NCBI GenBank assembly: GCA_029204225.1
Contig: CM055099.1
Span: 49,526,014 to 49,590,013 of the forward strand
Length of the DNA: 64,000 nucleotides
Source of the DNA: Diphasiastrum complanatum
Lineage: Eukaryota > Streptophyta > Lycopodiopsida > Lycopodiales > Lycopodiaceae
Reading direction: 5' to 3'
A program made the position numbers and the translations under genes. The notes under the pieces were generated by a model. That model was not told where the DNA came from, did not search any database, and saw nothing but the letters and a program-made list of their open reading frames with translations. How positions within the stretch are numbered: position 1 is the stretch's first letter; every line of letters starts with the position of its first letter. Shown one piece after another: positions 37,795-48,744 of this stretch.

Positions 37795-38574
37795 ATGGCA
37801 CATTCTCCTACCCCAAGTCAGACTACTCAGGAAACCTTATCCGATCAGTTTCGTCGCATGGATGAGACCCTTTCTGGCCTCGTTCTTGGCTTCGATTCAG
37901 TTATGACCGGCTTTGCTACTATGCAGTCACAGATTAATTCTTTACAGCCTCATGGTCCTGGTAAAGCTCCTGTTTTTCCTATATTTGGGACTCCCCCTCC
38001 ATTTGGATTTCCATCTTCTTCTGCTAGTCAACCTGGTGGTGGACCGTTCATTCCATCTAACCTACCTCCTGGTTTCTTTCCTCGTCCCCCCCTTCCTGAG
38101 CCACACTTTGCTCGAGACTTTCGTGATAGGGTACAGCTTGCTACCTATTCCGGTTCCTCCGACGGGAACTTATTAGAGAATTGGTTTGCTAAGCTTGACA
38201 CATATTTTCAGATTTACCCTAAGACTGATCCTTAGAAGATCCAGTTGGCTGCTTTACATTTAGATGGATGTGCCGCCACATGGTGGCGAGTTTATAGAGT
38301 TGATCCTGATCGGGAAGGGCTCCATGTATGGCATACTTTTCGCCGTGACCTCCGCCATGCTATGATTGATCCTCAGTGGCTTGACCGCCAACGTGATACA
38401 TTCCGTAGTCTCACTCAGACCAGTGATCTTGCTTCTTATACAGATCAGTTTATGGAGCTTTCTTATCTTTTCACAGATCTACAGCCCACTGAGCTTATTT
38501 CTCGTTACATTGCTGGGCTTCGTGGTGCTTTACGTTATGATGTTTCTTCCTTCCGTCCTACCACACTTGTTTAG
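37795..38574 (+). pseudogene. Chromovirus gag, interrupted by TAG at 38233
   Basis: Starts MAHSPTPSQTTQETLSDQF. The capsid region reads FARDFRDRVQLATYSGSSDG, ENWFAKLDTYFQIYP, a TAG, then IQLAALHLDGCAATWWRVYR and DLASYTDQFMELSYLFTDLQ. A second TAG at 38572 separates it from the next segment. Both sit in an otherwise open frame where CAG is the likely original codon. Confidence 0.88.
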
Positions 38575-38577
38575 GCG

Positions 38578-39426
38578 ATGTCTCTTGCCAGTACTTTACA
38601 GCATAAGTACTCTGACACCCTTCCTTCCCGCTTCTCCCGACCCCGTCCTTCTGCTTCATCTTTTCCCGCTACGTTCACCCCTACACCGGCCCCTTCTGTT
38701 CCAGCTCTCTCCATTGCCCCTTCGCCTCCTCGTCCTCCGACTCCTCGACCTGCTTTTGTCCGACGTTACACGTCTGCAGAGTTCGCTGATCTTCAGCAGA
38801 AGCGTCTTTGCTTTCGTTGTAAGAGTCCTGACCATCTTGCCCGTGATTGCCGCCAGCCGCTCCCTACTACTACTGCTGTTTTTTACCATGAGGGCACTAC
38901 TCCAGATGATTCCGATATCTACATTCATATTTCTGATGAGCCTGACTTATCCTCTGAGCCTTCCTTTGATTTACTTCTTGCTACTTGCCATGCTCAGCTT
39001 GCCTACGCTACTTGGACAGGGCGTCCTGGTACTCGCTCCATTCGGTTACGTGTGCGTACTACAGGTCGTGAGTATATTGCTTTAGTTGATACTGGTAGCA
39101 CTCATTCTTTTATTAGCAGTTATATCACTAGTCGGATCCGTGCTTCACCTGTTCCTGCTTTCCAGCCTCTCACAGTTGAGGTTGCCAGTTCTCATTCTTT
39201 TCCTAGTTCTCAGATGTTTCAGCATTTACCATACCGCATTGGAGATTTCTCTGGACAGGCAGATCTTTACATTATCCCTATGGAGCGTTATGATCTTATC
39301 CTTGGTGCTGATTGGTTTGCATCTCTTGGAGCCGTTACACTGGACTTGACACAGCAGACATTGACATTTGTACATGATGCAGTTACACACTCACTTGTGG
39401 GCATTGATTCTCAGGGAGACTTCTAG
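38578..39426 (+). pseudogene. Chromovirus zinc knuckle and aspartic protease
   Basis: 282 codons in the same frame as gag. The knuckle is CFRCKSPDHLARDC (38812-38853). The protease has LVDTGSTHSFISSY with the catalytic DTG and, downstream, YDLILGADWFASLG. Ends in TAG at 39424-39426; translation then resumes in frame. It would cut the gag-pol polyprotein. Confidence 0.9.
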
Positions 39427-41019
39427 TTGATTACTGGGAAGCAGTTTATTCGCAGCCTGCCGAAGGCTCATTGTGCTGCCTTATTATGTGTTCAGCGGGC
39501 AGTACCAGTTCCTCCAGTTTCTATACCAGCAGCTGTTCCTCAGGTGATTTCTGACTTATTACATCAGTATGCTTTTGTCTTTTCAGAACCTACGACGCTA
39601 CCACCATTACGTGATGTGAACCATCATATTGACTTGCGTCCTGGTTCTGCTCCTCCTTCCCATCCCCCTTATCGTATGTCTTGATCCGAGCGTGATGAGC
39701 TTGAGCTCCATATTACTGCCTTGTTAGATCAGGGCCTCATTGTTCCTAGTCATAGCCCTTTTGGTGCTCCTGTTCTCCTTATTAATAAGAAAGATGGTAC
39801 CAAACGCCTTTGTATTGATTACCGTGCTTTAAATAAGTTGACTATTCGTAATCAGTACCCTATTCCACACATGGATGACCTCTTTGACCAGCTCGGTACC
39901 TCTAAAATCTTTTCCAAGATAGACCTTCGTTCTGGATATTACCAAATTAGGATGCACCCTTCTGACGAACATAAGACTGCTTTCCGTACTCATCTTGGTT
40001 TATATGAATTTCGTGTGCTTCCTTTTGGTGTTACTAATGGCCCACCTACGTTCCAGAATGTGATGAATAACGTCTTGCGTCCGCTTCTTGGTCATTGTGT
40101 CTTGGTTTATTTTGATGATATTCTTATTTTTAGTCAGTCTCTTGCTGAGCATGTTGCCCATCTTTCCTCTGTCTTTCAGTTACTTGTGCACCACCAGTTA
40201 TTTGCTAAGTTGTCTAAATGTTCTTTTGCTGTTTCTGAGATCGAGTTTCTTGGTTTTCTTATTTGTAATGGTCACATTCGTCTGGACCCTCATAAGGTTC
40301 AGGCCATCCAGGATTGGCCTATCCCTACTGATATTCATCATGTTCGTATGTTTCTTGGGTTAGCCACTCACCTTCGTCGTCTAGTTCCTCATTTTGCCAC
40401 TATCGCAGCTCCTCTTCATGCACTTTTGAAGAAGTCTAGTACGTTTCTTTGGACTCTTGATTGTCAGACAGCGTTTGATACTCTTCGTCGTGCTGTTGTT
40501 GATGCTGCCGTTATGTGTTTACCACAGTTTGATCAGAAGTTTCTTGTTGAGACTGATGCTAATAATGTTGGTTTGGGTGCTTTACTTCGCCAGTCACAAT
40601 GTATTATTGCTTATGAGTCGCGTCGTCTTCGCTCTTATGAGCAACGTTATTCTGTGCATGAGAAAGAGCTTCTTGCTATTATCTATGCTCTTAAGAAGTG
40701 GCGTCATTATCTGTATCGAGTCCCATTTGACATTATTACTGATCACCAGTCTTTACGTTATCTGTTTTCTCAACGTGACCTCAGTGATCGTCAATTTCGT
40801 TGGTTGCAATTTTTACAGTCTTTTAATTTCTCCATATTGTATCGTCATGGTCGTGCTAACACTGTTGCTGATGCATTATCTCGTCTTCCAGCTTTTTTAA
40901 ATACACTCGTTTCTACTATTCCTCCATGGTTTGATGCCCTACCTGCAGCATACCTTACATGTTCTGATTTTCGTGATGTTTATAGTTTTGCTCCACCTGT
41001 TTCGTCCAGTCCTCATTAG
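39427..41019 (+). pseudogene. Chromovirus reverse transcriptase and RNase H
   Basis: One frame with a TGA at 39682. The polymerase shows LINKKDGTKRLCIDYRALNK, KIDLRSGYYQIRM, LPFGVTNGPPTFQ and the YFDD box at about 40109. RNase H follows: ETDANNVGLGALL, YSVHEKELLAIIYALKKWRH, TDHQSLRYL and GRANTVADALSR. All catalytic residues appear intact. Ends at TAG 41017-41019. Confidence 0.93.
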
Positions 41020-41830
41020 GTTTACTCCATTATTGACAATCGTCTTTATCATTATGATTCTCTTTGTATCCCTAGTTCTTTGGGTATCCGTTCCCAGTTG
41101 TTGTCGGATGCTCATTCCTCTCCTGTTGGGGGTCACTTTGGTTTTCAGAAGTCTTATGCTCGTCTCAAAGACCATTTCTATTGGCCTTCTCTTCGATCTG
41201 AGCTTGCTGTACTTATTCGTACTTGCCCTTTCTGTCTTCGTAATAAGTACTCCCGTGCTAAATCTGCTGGTTTGCTAAATCTTCGTAATAAGTACTCCCG
41301 TGCACGTTTGTTCCTATCAGAGATTTTCCGCCTGCATGGATTTCCTCGTACTATCCTTTCTGATCGGGATAATAAGTTTACATCTATATTCTGGACAGAG
41401 CTTATGCGTATTTTGGATGTTCAGCTTTTTATGGGTTCTGCTTATCATTCTACTTCTGATGGGCAGTCTGAGGTCCTTAACAGGATCCTTGAGGATTATT
41501 TACGCCATTTTGTTACTCCTTAAGGGAAGGATTGGGATCAGCATTTATGTTTAGCAGAGTATAGCTATAATAGCTCTGTTAGTACCAGCACAGGTGTCTC
41601 ACCATTTTTATTATCTCATGGCTATGCACCTCTTTTACCTGGCATTCCTCTTCCTCCTGAGGATACACCTGTTACACTTGCATCTTTTCTATCAGGTGCT
41701 CGAGAGCTTATTACCCGGGCCAATTCTCATTTACAGCATGTTCAGCAGCGTTATCAGACCTCAGTTGATCGTCACCGCCGCCATGTTGAGTTTCAGCTTG
41801 GAGATATGGTTTATCTACACTTACGGTTTG
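41020..41830 (+). pseudogene. Chromovirus integrase with internal deletion
   Basis: The HHCC finger is present (HSSPVGGHFGFQKSYARLKD ... CPFCLRNK, 41110-41250). The sequence LRNKYSRA then occurs twice (41237 and 41282), and the beginning of the catalytic core with the first Asp is absent; the second Asp (TILSDRDNKF) and the Glu region (SDGQSEVLNRILEDYL) remain. A TAA interrupts at 41521-41523. The enzyme cannot be active. Confidence 0.9.
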
Positions 41831-42295
41831 CAGTCATCATTTTGTCCAGGGCCATGCTTCTACTAAGAAGCTTGCACCACGTTATTATGGGCCTTATCGC
41901 ATTGTGGAGATTCTTAGTCCAGTTACATATCGCTTACAGCTTCCTGCTTCCACACGCGCCTATGATGTAATGTATTCCATGTCAGTTTATTACGTGCTGC
42001 TATTGAGGATGACGCTCCTTGTGATGCTGAGTTTCCTACTGCTCCAGAGTTATTTCCATTTTTACCTGCTGCTATATTACAGGTCCGTCTATACCATAGT
42101 CGACGCCGCCGGCAGATTCAGTTTTTGGTCCAGTGGGATGGTCGTCCTATTGAGGAGGCCACATGGGAGCCTATTGATGTCTTTTATCATACACCATTAC
42201 TTGCGGATCAGGCTCGTGCTCTTGCTGCACTTGTTGATTCCTCTACATCAGATGTTCCTCTAGCTGTTGATGCACTAGGGGTTGCTGCTACTTGA
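41830..42295 (+). pseudogene. Chromovirus integrase C-terminus and chromodomain
   Basis: After a frameshift near 41830 the sequence reads KLAPRYYGPYRIVEILSPVT (GPF/Y-like module) and, in a further frame, RRRRQIQFLVQWDGRPIEEA then TWEPIDVF, the chromodomain. Ends at TGA 42293-42295, about 47 bp before LTR2. Confidence 0.85.
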
Positions 42296-42341
42296 TTCGG
42301 TTATCTTTTCGGCAGTTGGGTCTTTTTTTTGTGTCGGGGAG

Positions 42342-42759
42342 AGTTATGGACTCGGCTCATTACATTCGCCGCGTCCATTTACATTTACAGTTACTTTACT
42401 TTATGCATAAGCAGGCCTTGGGCCCTTTTTTATTCATTAGTGACATTCAGACTATATGGTTGGCCTTTGGCCTTATTATTCATTATTAGGCCATTTGGAC
42501 ATATTACTGGAGAGTGGGGGCCTTCTTGGAGGGCGCACTATTATCCCTCCCAGTTGGGCCCTAGCCACTGGAAGCTTCCTTTTAGGGCTTCCTCTTGGCT
42601 ATAAGTAGGGAAACTGTGTCATTTGTCATTCAGCTGATGATATTGATCTCTCTCTTTAGCCTCCTTAATCTCTCTCTTTCCTGCTTTCTAGGGTTAAGTC
42701 TTGCTTATGTGATGCTTTCATAGCTTAGCTCTAGATCAGCTGTGGCTCTATTCTTAACT
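42342..42759 (+). repeat. 3' LTR of the chromovirus
   Basis: 418 bp; differs from LTR1 at about 42538 (C versus T), 42570 (G versus A) and 42682 (G versus A), all transitions. Confidence 0.93.
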
Positions 42760-43240
42760 GACAATCATTCTAGAGCATCATTAGGCCATTTGGCCTGTGT
42801 AAGTATCAAATGTATTATATATGGAGTTAAAATATAATAAGAGGATTGTGGGACCCCAAATATGGACTATGTGTCCATAACATTCCCCCCTTCTAAAACA
42901 TGGCCTCAATGTGGGCTATACTTCTAACTACTAGAGCTACTTTTGTATTGTTGTTTGTCATTTTCTTTTGAGGGTTATAATTTCTTGCTAATGGTGCTAG
43001 TCCAAGAGCCGAATCCCCTTAGCCGCTTTTAGTACTATAAAGCTTATGCAATTTTGTAGTAGAGATAAAACCATATCAGTAAGTAATCAATATCAGATGT
43101 CAAAGGAGGTACATCGGCATCGGGTTTTAGGAAGATCAGCAATAGAAGTTTCATCATCATCAAATGAAACAACAACAATTTCAAGAGGTGCATTACCGGT
43201 AGGAAGATCAGCAATAGGAGTTTTGCTAAATAATCAACAA
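42760..43240. other. LTR-like remnant, right part, and unassigned sequence
   Basis: 42760-42895 continues the LTR-like sequence interrupted at 36810. 42896-43240 has no recognisable feature except a short repeat (AGGAAGATCAGCAATAG at 43129 and 43200). Confidence 0.4.
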
Positions 43241-43251
43241 CAGAGCCACAA

Positions 43252-43782
43252 TCAGTGATCTGGCTCTGACTCGGACGAATGCTCCGGAGACAACTCAGGC
43301 CCTCGAGTAGACTCTCGCAACCGATATCGATGCCTGTCTGGAACTGGCAGAGGTTGTGTATCCGAGGAAGAGGAAGAGGAAGAGGACTCGTCATCCACAC
43401 CCTCCCAGTCTGGCTCCTCATCGGCCCCCAAGCAAGCCAAACTTACAAGACTCTGCTCCAGCTGGCCTCGAGCAGACTCTCGCAGCCGATATCGATGCCT
43501 GTCTGGAACTGGCAGAGGTTGTGTATCTGAGGAAGAGGAAGAGGAAGAGGACTCGTCATCCACATCCTCCTAGTCTGGCTCCTCATCGGCCCCCAAGCAA
43601 GCCAAACTGACAAGACCTGCCCCAGCTGGCTGTGGCTGTGCTCCTGTAGCCCTGCGAGGTCGTCCCCTTTTCCCTTGCCCTTTCTGTTTCTGTGCTTTGC
43701 CTTTCTTGTTCGTTGCACCCTTGGGCCTTCTTGGTCTCTTGCAGAGGACAGGAGCAGTCAATGCCTCATCATCCCCATGCAA
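43252..43782 (-). pseudogene. hAT-B C-terminal tail with AT-hook-like basic motifs and acidic repeats
   Basis: Reads CKRPRRPKGATNKKGKAQ and GKRGRPRRATG (AT-hook-like), then an acidic Ser-rich unit DDESSSSSSSSDTQPLPVPD and HRYRLRES repeated because of a 165-bp tandem DNA duplication (43311-43640), ending SSESEPDH and a TGA. Frames shift between the copies. The same tail in hAT-D (63356-63982) has one acidic unit. Confidence 0.75.
43311..43640. repeat. 165-bp tandem duplication in the hAT-B tail
   Basis: Two units starting ACTCTCGCA at 43311 and 43476, over 90% identical by eye. Confidence 0.85.
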
Positions 43783-44223
43783 ATCACCAAATAGAAAGTT
43801 CTACAAGTGATTAATGCCTCATCATCCCCATGCCATCCCAACTTGTACCGTAAGTCTCCACATCCTCTGTGGATGGAGTCTCATCTGGTGTACTATCACG
43901 CCCAAAACGCTGTGTTGCACGCATCCAAGCAGATGTGGGATCTGCTCCTATATCACTGTGCCCTCCATCGAGAGCCTCATGCATCATATCAACATATGTA
44001 GGTATGCCACTGCCCCCCCTGTGTGCCCTGCATGCCCCTGGTACAACCTGTGCTTGTGCCCCACCTCTGCCACCTAATGCACCTGTGACCCCTGCCCGTG
44101 GCGTTTGCCCCATCTGCCTCATCCCTGTCTGATCTGGCGAAGGCCACCCGAATGGGCTCATCCTCGTCCTGCTCATCCTCTAACACTGGCTCATCTGCCT
44201 CATACAGTGGCTCCTCTCGGTGA

Positions 44224-46046
44224 TCAAGCCCAAGCTCTCTCTCTCATCTCGGCCAGCTCCCTCTCTCTCTCTGCCATCAACTGTGTCCCCAAGTCATCTG
44301 CAGGCATAGGTTGGGAGTTGTCTGTAGGCAAGTCAACCATGCGCTCCAAATCCGATATCTTCGTCTGCAAGGTTAAAATTTCGCATGTTAGGGAAACAAC
44401 ATGATCAGAAATTGGAACCATTGAGACATCAGCCAACATGCTATAGGAGAATAACCTATAACCTGCAGTGCGCTGGTAATGGTGGCTCCTGACGAGACGT
44501 GCGTTGGTGCTACAAAACACCAACCGCTCTAGCTGAGTCACTGACAACTTGTTTCTTCTCTTCGTGTGGATGAGGGCCCATGTGCTCCAATTACGCTCAC
44601 AGACGGAGGCAGCGCAATCCTATAGTGCGTGCAATGAAATAGTTTAGCACATGTGCACCGCTGAAATGTCAAGGGAGATGCATACTTGTGAAAGGACATG
44701 TAGTGCAAGATGCTGCATGGAGGGATAGGTGCTACCGAACATGGTCCGCCAAGTAATGGGGAGCTACCTCCTCTCTGGATCCTGCGCAGCCTCGTGACCA
44801 AACGTGCCCATGCCGAAACGAATTGTAGCTAGCTCCTCCATGAGTCTAATAGGATCCAAACCAATGCGTGGGCCCACCCTGTAGATGTACGAAAGCCAAT
44901 CTGCCTCGAGCTCTTTGTCTGCGATTTGTATCGGAGAGAGGAAGAGGGAATGCAGCGCCGTGGATACTCCTGTGAAAGTAGTTCCACCACGTCTCCTAGA
45001 ATGCCTGAGCTCAGTCATCCTGCACATTTTCCTGGGGGTTGAAGAAAGTACAACGAGACCGAACCAAAATATGGAAAAATGTAACATCAACCAATAAACA
45101 AACTAGCAATCACTGAAAAAGATGAAGAACAATTACACTACTATACTGCTCACCTCTCCGGCTGCAACATGGGCATCTGCCAATGCAGGAATAATCCAAT
45201 CCGGTCCATGAGCTTGTACACCAGTCCAAGTGTGGACCCCTCACTTTCAGCCATGCGGAGCACAATGGGGGACGCAACAGGGATGACAATGTCTGCGCAT
45301 CCCTCCAGAACTGGTCAGCAAACACCGTGGATGAAAAGTGCTTCCCATCTTGGGTGTGCTGAAACGTACTAGCACGCCAAAGATCGCTGGCAACCATTTG
45401 GAGAAGTTGTGCCCTACACTTGATAAGACGGTTGATGACCACCAAGTCGAAAGCAAAGCGTGTGGGGGCCGGCTGGCTTCCGGAGGTTAACACCCAGAAC
45501 ATGGCAAGCACACGCCTCTTCCTGGTGACAAAAGTCACCAGGAAGAAGGCCTCATTGATGATGGCTCTAACCCAGGGAAGTGCACTTATGTCCCCCATGA
45601 GGAGGTCAATGTCGTGCGCTGCACAGGGGGTATGGACGATGTGGGGGAACTCGGCCTCTAGGAGGACACCCATCTGAACACTGTTGGTGGCATTGTCCGT
45701 CACCACTGTAACGACATGTTGGGGGGCCTATGGACAGGATGGAAGACCTAATGACATCGAATATGAACTTTGCAGAGATGACTCCCCCCTCCCTGCTGCA
45801 ATCCACGACCCTCAAAAACTGTGTGCCCATGCAGCTGGAGACCAAAATGTTGAGGATTGGCCTCCTCCTGACGTCAGTCCAGCCATCGGACATAATGTTG
45901 CAACCGTATGTGGCCCAGCAGCGCCTGAGAGGCTCCATCTCTCTAGACAAGGACTCGACCCTATTTCTCAGCATGTGTGTGCGGACAACCTCTGAACTAG
46001 GGACTCTCCAGCTAGGGCTCATCGACTCTGCAAGGCGGAAGGCCAT
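44224..46046 (-). pseudogene. hAT-B transposase, DUF659 and catalytic region
   Basis: Pieces in order: SPSWRVPSSEVVRTHMLRNR and GCNIMSDGWTDVRRRPILNI (DUF659), VTDNATNSVQMGVLL then HTPCAAHDIDLLMGDI (RNase H-like fold landmarks), MTELRHSRRRGGTTF..., DPIRLMEELATIRFGMGTFG, and NKLSVTQLERLVFCSTNARL (hAT C-terminal dimerisation region). Broken by frameshifts; splice sites matching the introns of hAT-C are visible near 45010 and 45153. Confidence 0.85.
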
Positions 46047-46368
46047 TCTGAAGGGCTCAAAGTCAGGGAAGGTTCAGCTCGTAAATCAAATTGGCCACGA
46101 CCTGTGTGGCCTCTCTATCCATGTGCGGCTGAACGTTGCCGTGGATAGTCTACTGCCTAAGAACTCTCTCTGCAGGGCGACAGGTAGTGGACCTCCAGCA
46201 TGGTGCACCACCTGTAACAGGAATGGATGACGCGGCATGCTGGGCAATAGTGGATGCATCGGCTGTAGACGTGGAATGGGAAGAAAAGGATGCAGTGGCA
46301 GAGATGGGTGCAGCAGCATACGTGGGAGGCACTAGAGGGGCAACAACAGGAATGGGAGACGGAAATTG

Positions 46369-46798
46369 TGTCAGAATTTGTGATACAAATTCTAAATGGA
46401 GATACTAGTCCTACTAGCACTCACACAAAACCAAACATAGAGAGAAATAGATCATAGAAGAATTGAGCAAATGCTCTAGCTCATTGAAATGAATGGAATG
46501 ATTGTGGTGGGGCGGCAGCCTTCTTATATAGTTTCTCTAATGATTGATAAAAACTAATGAGCCTAAAGTAAATAGCAAAATAGCAAAAGCTATTTACTAA
46601 TAATACTACCTATATATGGTAAGAACTAAAAATGAACTTCTAAGTACTAAAATAGATCCTAATCTATTTGTAGTGTGCCCACCTACATGCATAAGCATTA
46701 GAAACAAATTTATTATAAATAGAATGGCCCCTAGAAATAGCACACAGGCATGGCCAAACTATCGTTAAGGGGTGTCAAATAAACATTAATTCCTAACA
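46369..46798 (-). repeat. Copia 3' LTR
   Basis: 430 bp, starts TGTCAGAATTTG and ends TTAATTCCTAACA. The copy at 46989-47423 is about 95% similar by eye. Confidence 0.85.
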
Positions 46799-46988
46799 CT
46801 CCCCCTTAATGTTTACTTTGTTATCTATTACTCCTAGAAGTTGTCTAAACTTCTGAAACTTTTCTTTGCCAAGTCCTTTGGTAAAGATATCCACAACTTG
46901 TTTTTCTGTATGCTCCACTTCCCCTGAAAGTAGATGGATCCTTGGTTTCCAATACTGTGGCCATATATGCAAAATGCACATCCCCATC

Positions 46989-47423
46989 AGTCAGAATGAA
47001 TTTGAAATACAAATTCTGGATGGATATACTAGTCCTACTAGCACTCACACAAAACCAAGTATAGAGAGAAAACAGATCATAGAAGAATTGAGCAAATGCT
47101 CTAGCTCATTGAATTGAATGGAATAATTGAGGTGGGGCGCCAGCCTTCTTATATAGTTTCTCTAATGATTGATAAAAGCTAATGAGCCTAAAGTAAATAG
47201 CAAATAGCAAAAGCTATTTACTAATAATACTACCTGTATATAGTAAGAACTAAAAATGAAGTTCTAAGTACTAAAATAGATCCTAATCTATTTGTAGTGT
47301 GCCCACCTACATGCATAAGCATAAAAAACAAATTTATTATAACTAGAATGGCCCCTAAAAATAGCATGCCAGGCATGGCCAAACTATTATTAAGGGGTGT
47401 CAAATAAACATTAATTCCTAACA
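46989..47423 (-). repeat. Second copia LTR in tandem
   Basis: Homologous to 46369-46798, but its plus-strand beginning is altered (AGTCAGAATGAATTTG). The 190 bp between the two LTRs encode QVVDIFTKGLGKEKFQKFRQ, the RNase H C-terminus. Confidence 0.8.
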
Positions 47424-47894
47424 CTCCCCCTTAATGTTTACTTTGTTATCTATTACTCTTAGAAGTTCTCTAAACTTCTGAAATTTTTCTTTGCCAAGAC
47501 CTTTGGTAAAGATATCTGCAACATGATCTGCTGTAGGGCAATAGATAAGCTCCACTTCATGACTTTGAATTTTCTCTTTGATGAAGTGTTGTTGTACTTC
47601 AATATGTCTTGCTGTGAAAAACTGGATTTTTCGCCAATTTAATACAACTTTGATTGTCACATTGAAGTACCTTAGATGAATCTTGTACCATATGTAGATC
47701 ATGTTGAATCCTTTGTAACCATATTGCTTCACATGTTGCACTTGTAGTAGCTCGATATTCTGCCTCTGTAGATGATAAAGCAATAGTATGTTGCTTCTTT
47801 GAACTCCAAGAAATAGCACCAGAACCAAAACTAAAAACCTAACCTGTAGTAGATCTTCAGTCTTTCGCATCTCCAGCCCAATTAGCATCCACAT
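47424..47894 (-). pseudogene. Copia RNase H
   Basis: Contains ARHIEVQQHFIKEKIQSHEV and LIYCPTADHVADIFTKGLGK, the RNase H end in copia pol; the upstream half is frameshifted (WCSRRSNSIALSS-like). Confidence 0.8.
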
Positions 47895-47970
47895 ATCCCT
47901 GTTACTTCAAATCATCCTGTCTACCATAGAAAATACCAAATCTCAAAGTGCCTTGAATATATTCGAGTAT

Positions 47971-48440
47971 TCACTTAGCAGCTTTCCAATGAATCTGCTT
48001 AGGTTTAGCCATAAACTGACTAACCATACCCACATCATAAGCAATATCTGGTCTTGTAGTAGTTAAATAGATTAAGCTTCCAACTAGCTTTCTATATAAC
48101 GTCTCATCTACATCCTGATCTTCCTCAGCTTTAGTTGTCATATGGTGTAGAAATAGGCTTGCACTCTGACATATTGAACTTTTCAAGAATTTCATGAGCA
48201 TACCTAGATTGAGAATGAATAGACCCTGTGCTACTCTCCATACCTCAATCCCAAGAAAATATTGTAGTGAACCAAGATCTTTCATATCAAATTCTGATGA
48301 GAGATCTTTCTTGATTCCCTGAATCATACTATAATCTGAAATAAGATCATCCACATACATTACTACAATAACAATATGATTATTCCTGACCAAAACATAA
48401 AAGTGTATGCTCTGAACTACTTCTCTGAAAGCCAAGCTCC
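47971..48440 (-). pseudogene. Copia reverse transcriptase, C-terminal half
   Basis: IVIVVMYVDDLISDYSMIQG carries the YVDD catalytic box; then FDMKDLGSLQYFLGIEV and LYRKLVGSLIYLTTTRPDIA. The N-terminal half of the polymerase is missing. Confidence 0.9.
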
Positions 48441-48620
48441 TCAAAGTATGAGATATTTGCGATTTGTTCTTCTGTAGGGCAATAGATAAGCTCCAGTTCA
48501 TCACTTTGAATTTTCTCTCTGATGATGTGTTGTTGTACTTCAATATGCTTTGTCCCGCTGTGAAAAACTGGATTTTTTGCTATGTGTACTGGACTCTCTC
48601 TGTTCCATAATAACACTATC
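48440..48620 (-). pseudogene. Misplaced copy of the copia RNase H tail
   Basis: Encodes KHIEVQQHIIREKIQSDELE and LIYCPTEEQIANIS, a second copy of the RNase H end, located between integrase and the YVDD half of the polymerase where the polymerase N-terminus should be. Confidence 0.8.
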
Positions 48621-48744
48621 CTTGATAGTTTCATAGTACCATCTAGGCAATCTTCTAGCTTCTGATGTAGGATGCTTCCTGCTTGGTGAAGTAGGAGGTG
48701 AATAAGTATCCCATACACTTGACCTCTCCTTCCTCTTTTCTATC

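Larger units (their letters stand above)
36811..42759 (+). mobile_element. Chromovirus (Ty3/gypsy) with 418-bp LTRs and AG...CT ends
   Basis: LTRs 36811-37228 and 42342-42759 are both 418 bp and differ at only about three positions. They begin AGTTATGGAC and end TCTTAACT. The primer site TGGTATCAGAGC follows LTR1 directly and a purine tract GTCGGGGAG precedes LTR2. Flanks GGCAA and GACAA match at four of five bases. One gag-pol frame (37795 to about 41830) is interrupted by stops, followed by a frameshifted chromodomain tail. Recently inserted but defective. Confidence 0.93.

Noticed and set aside
38366-41866. Long hydrophobic open frames at 38366-39085, 40457-40900 and 40931-41278
   Set aside because: Shifted-frame shadows of the chromovirus gag-pol; their Leu/Val-rich composition follows from codon bias in the real frame.
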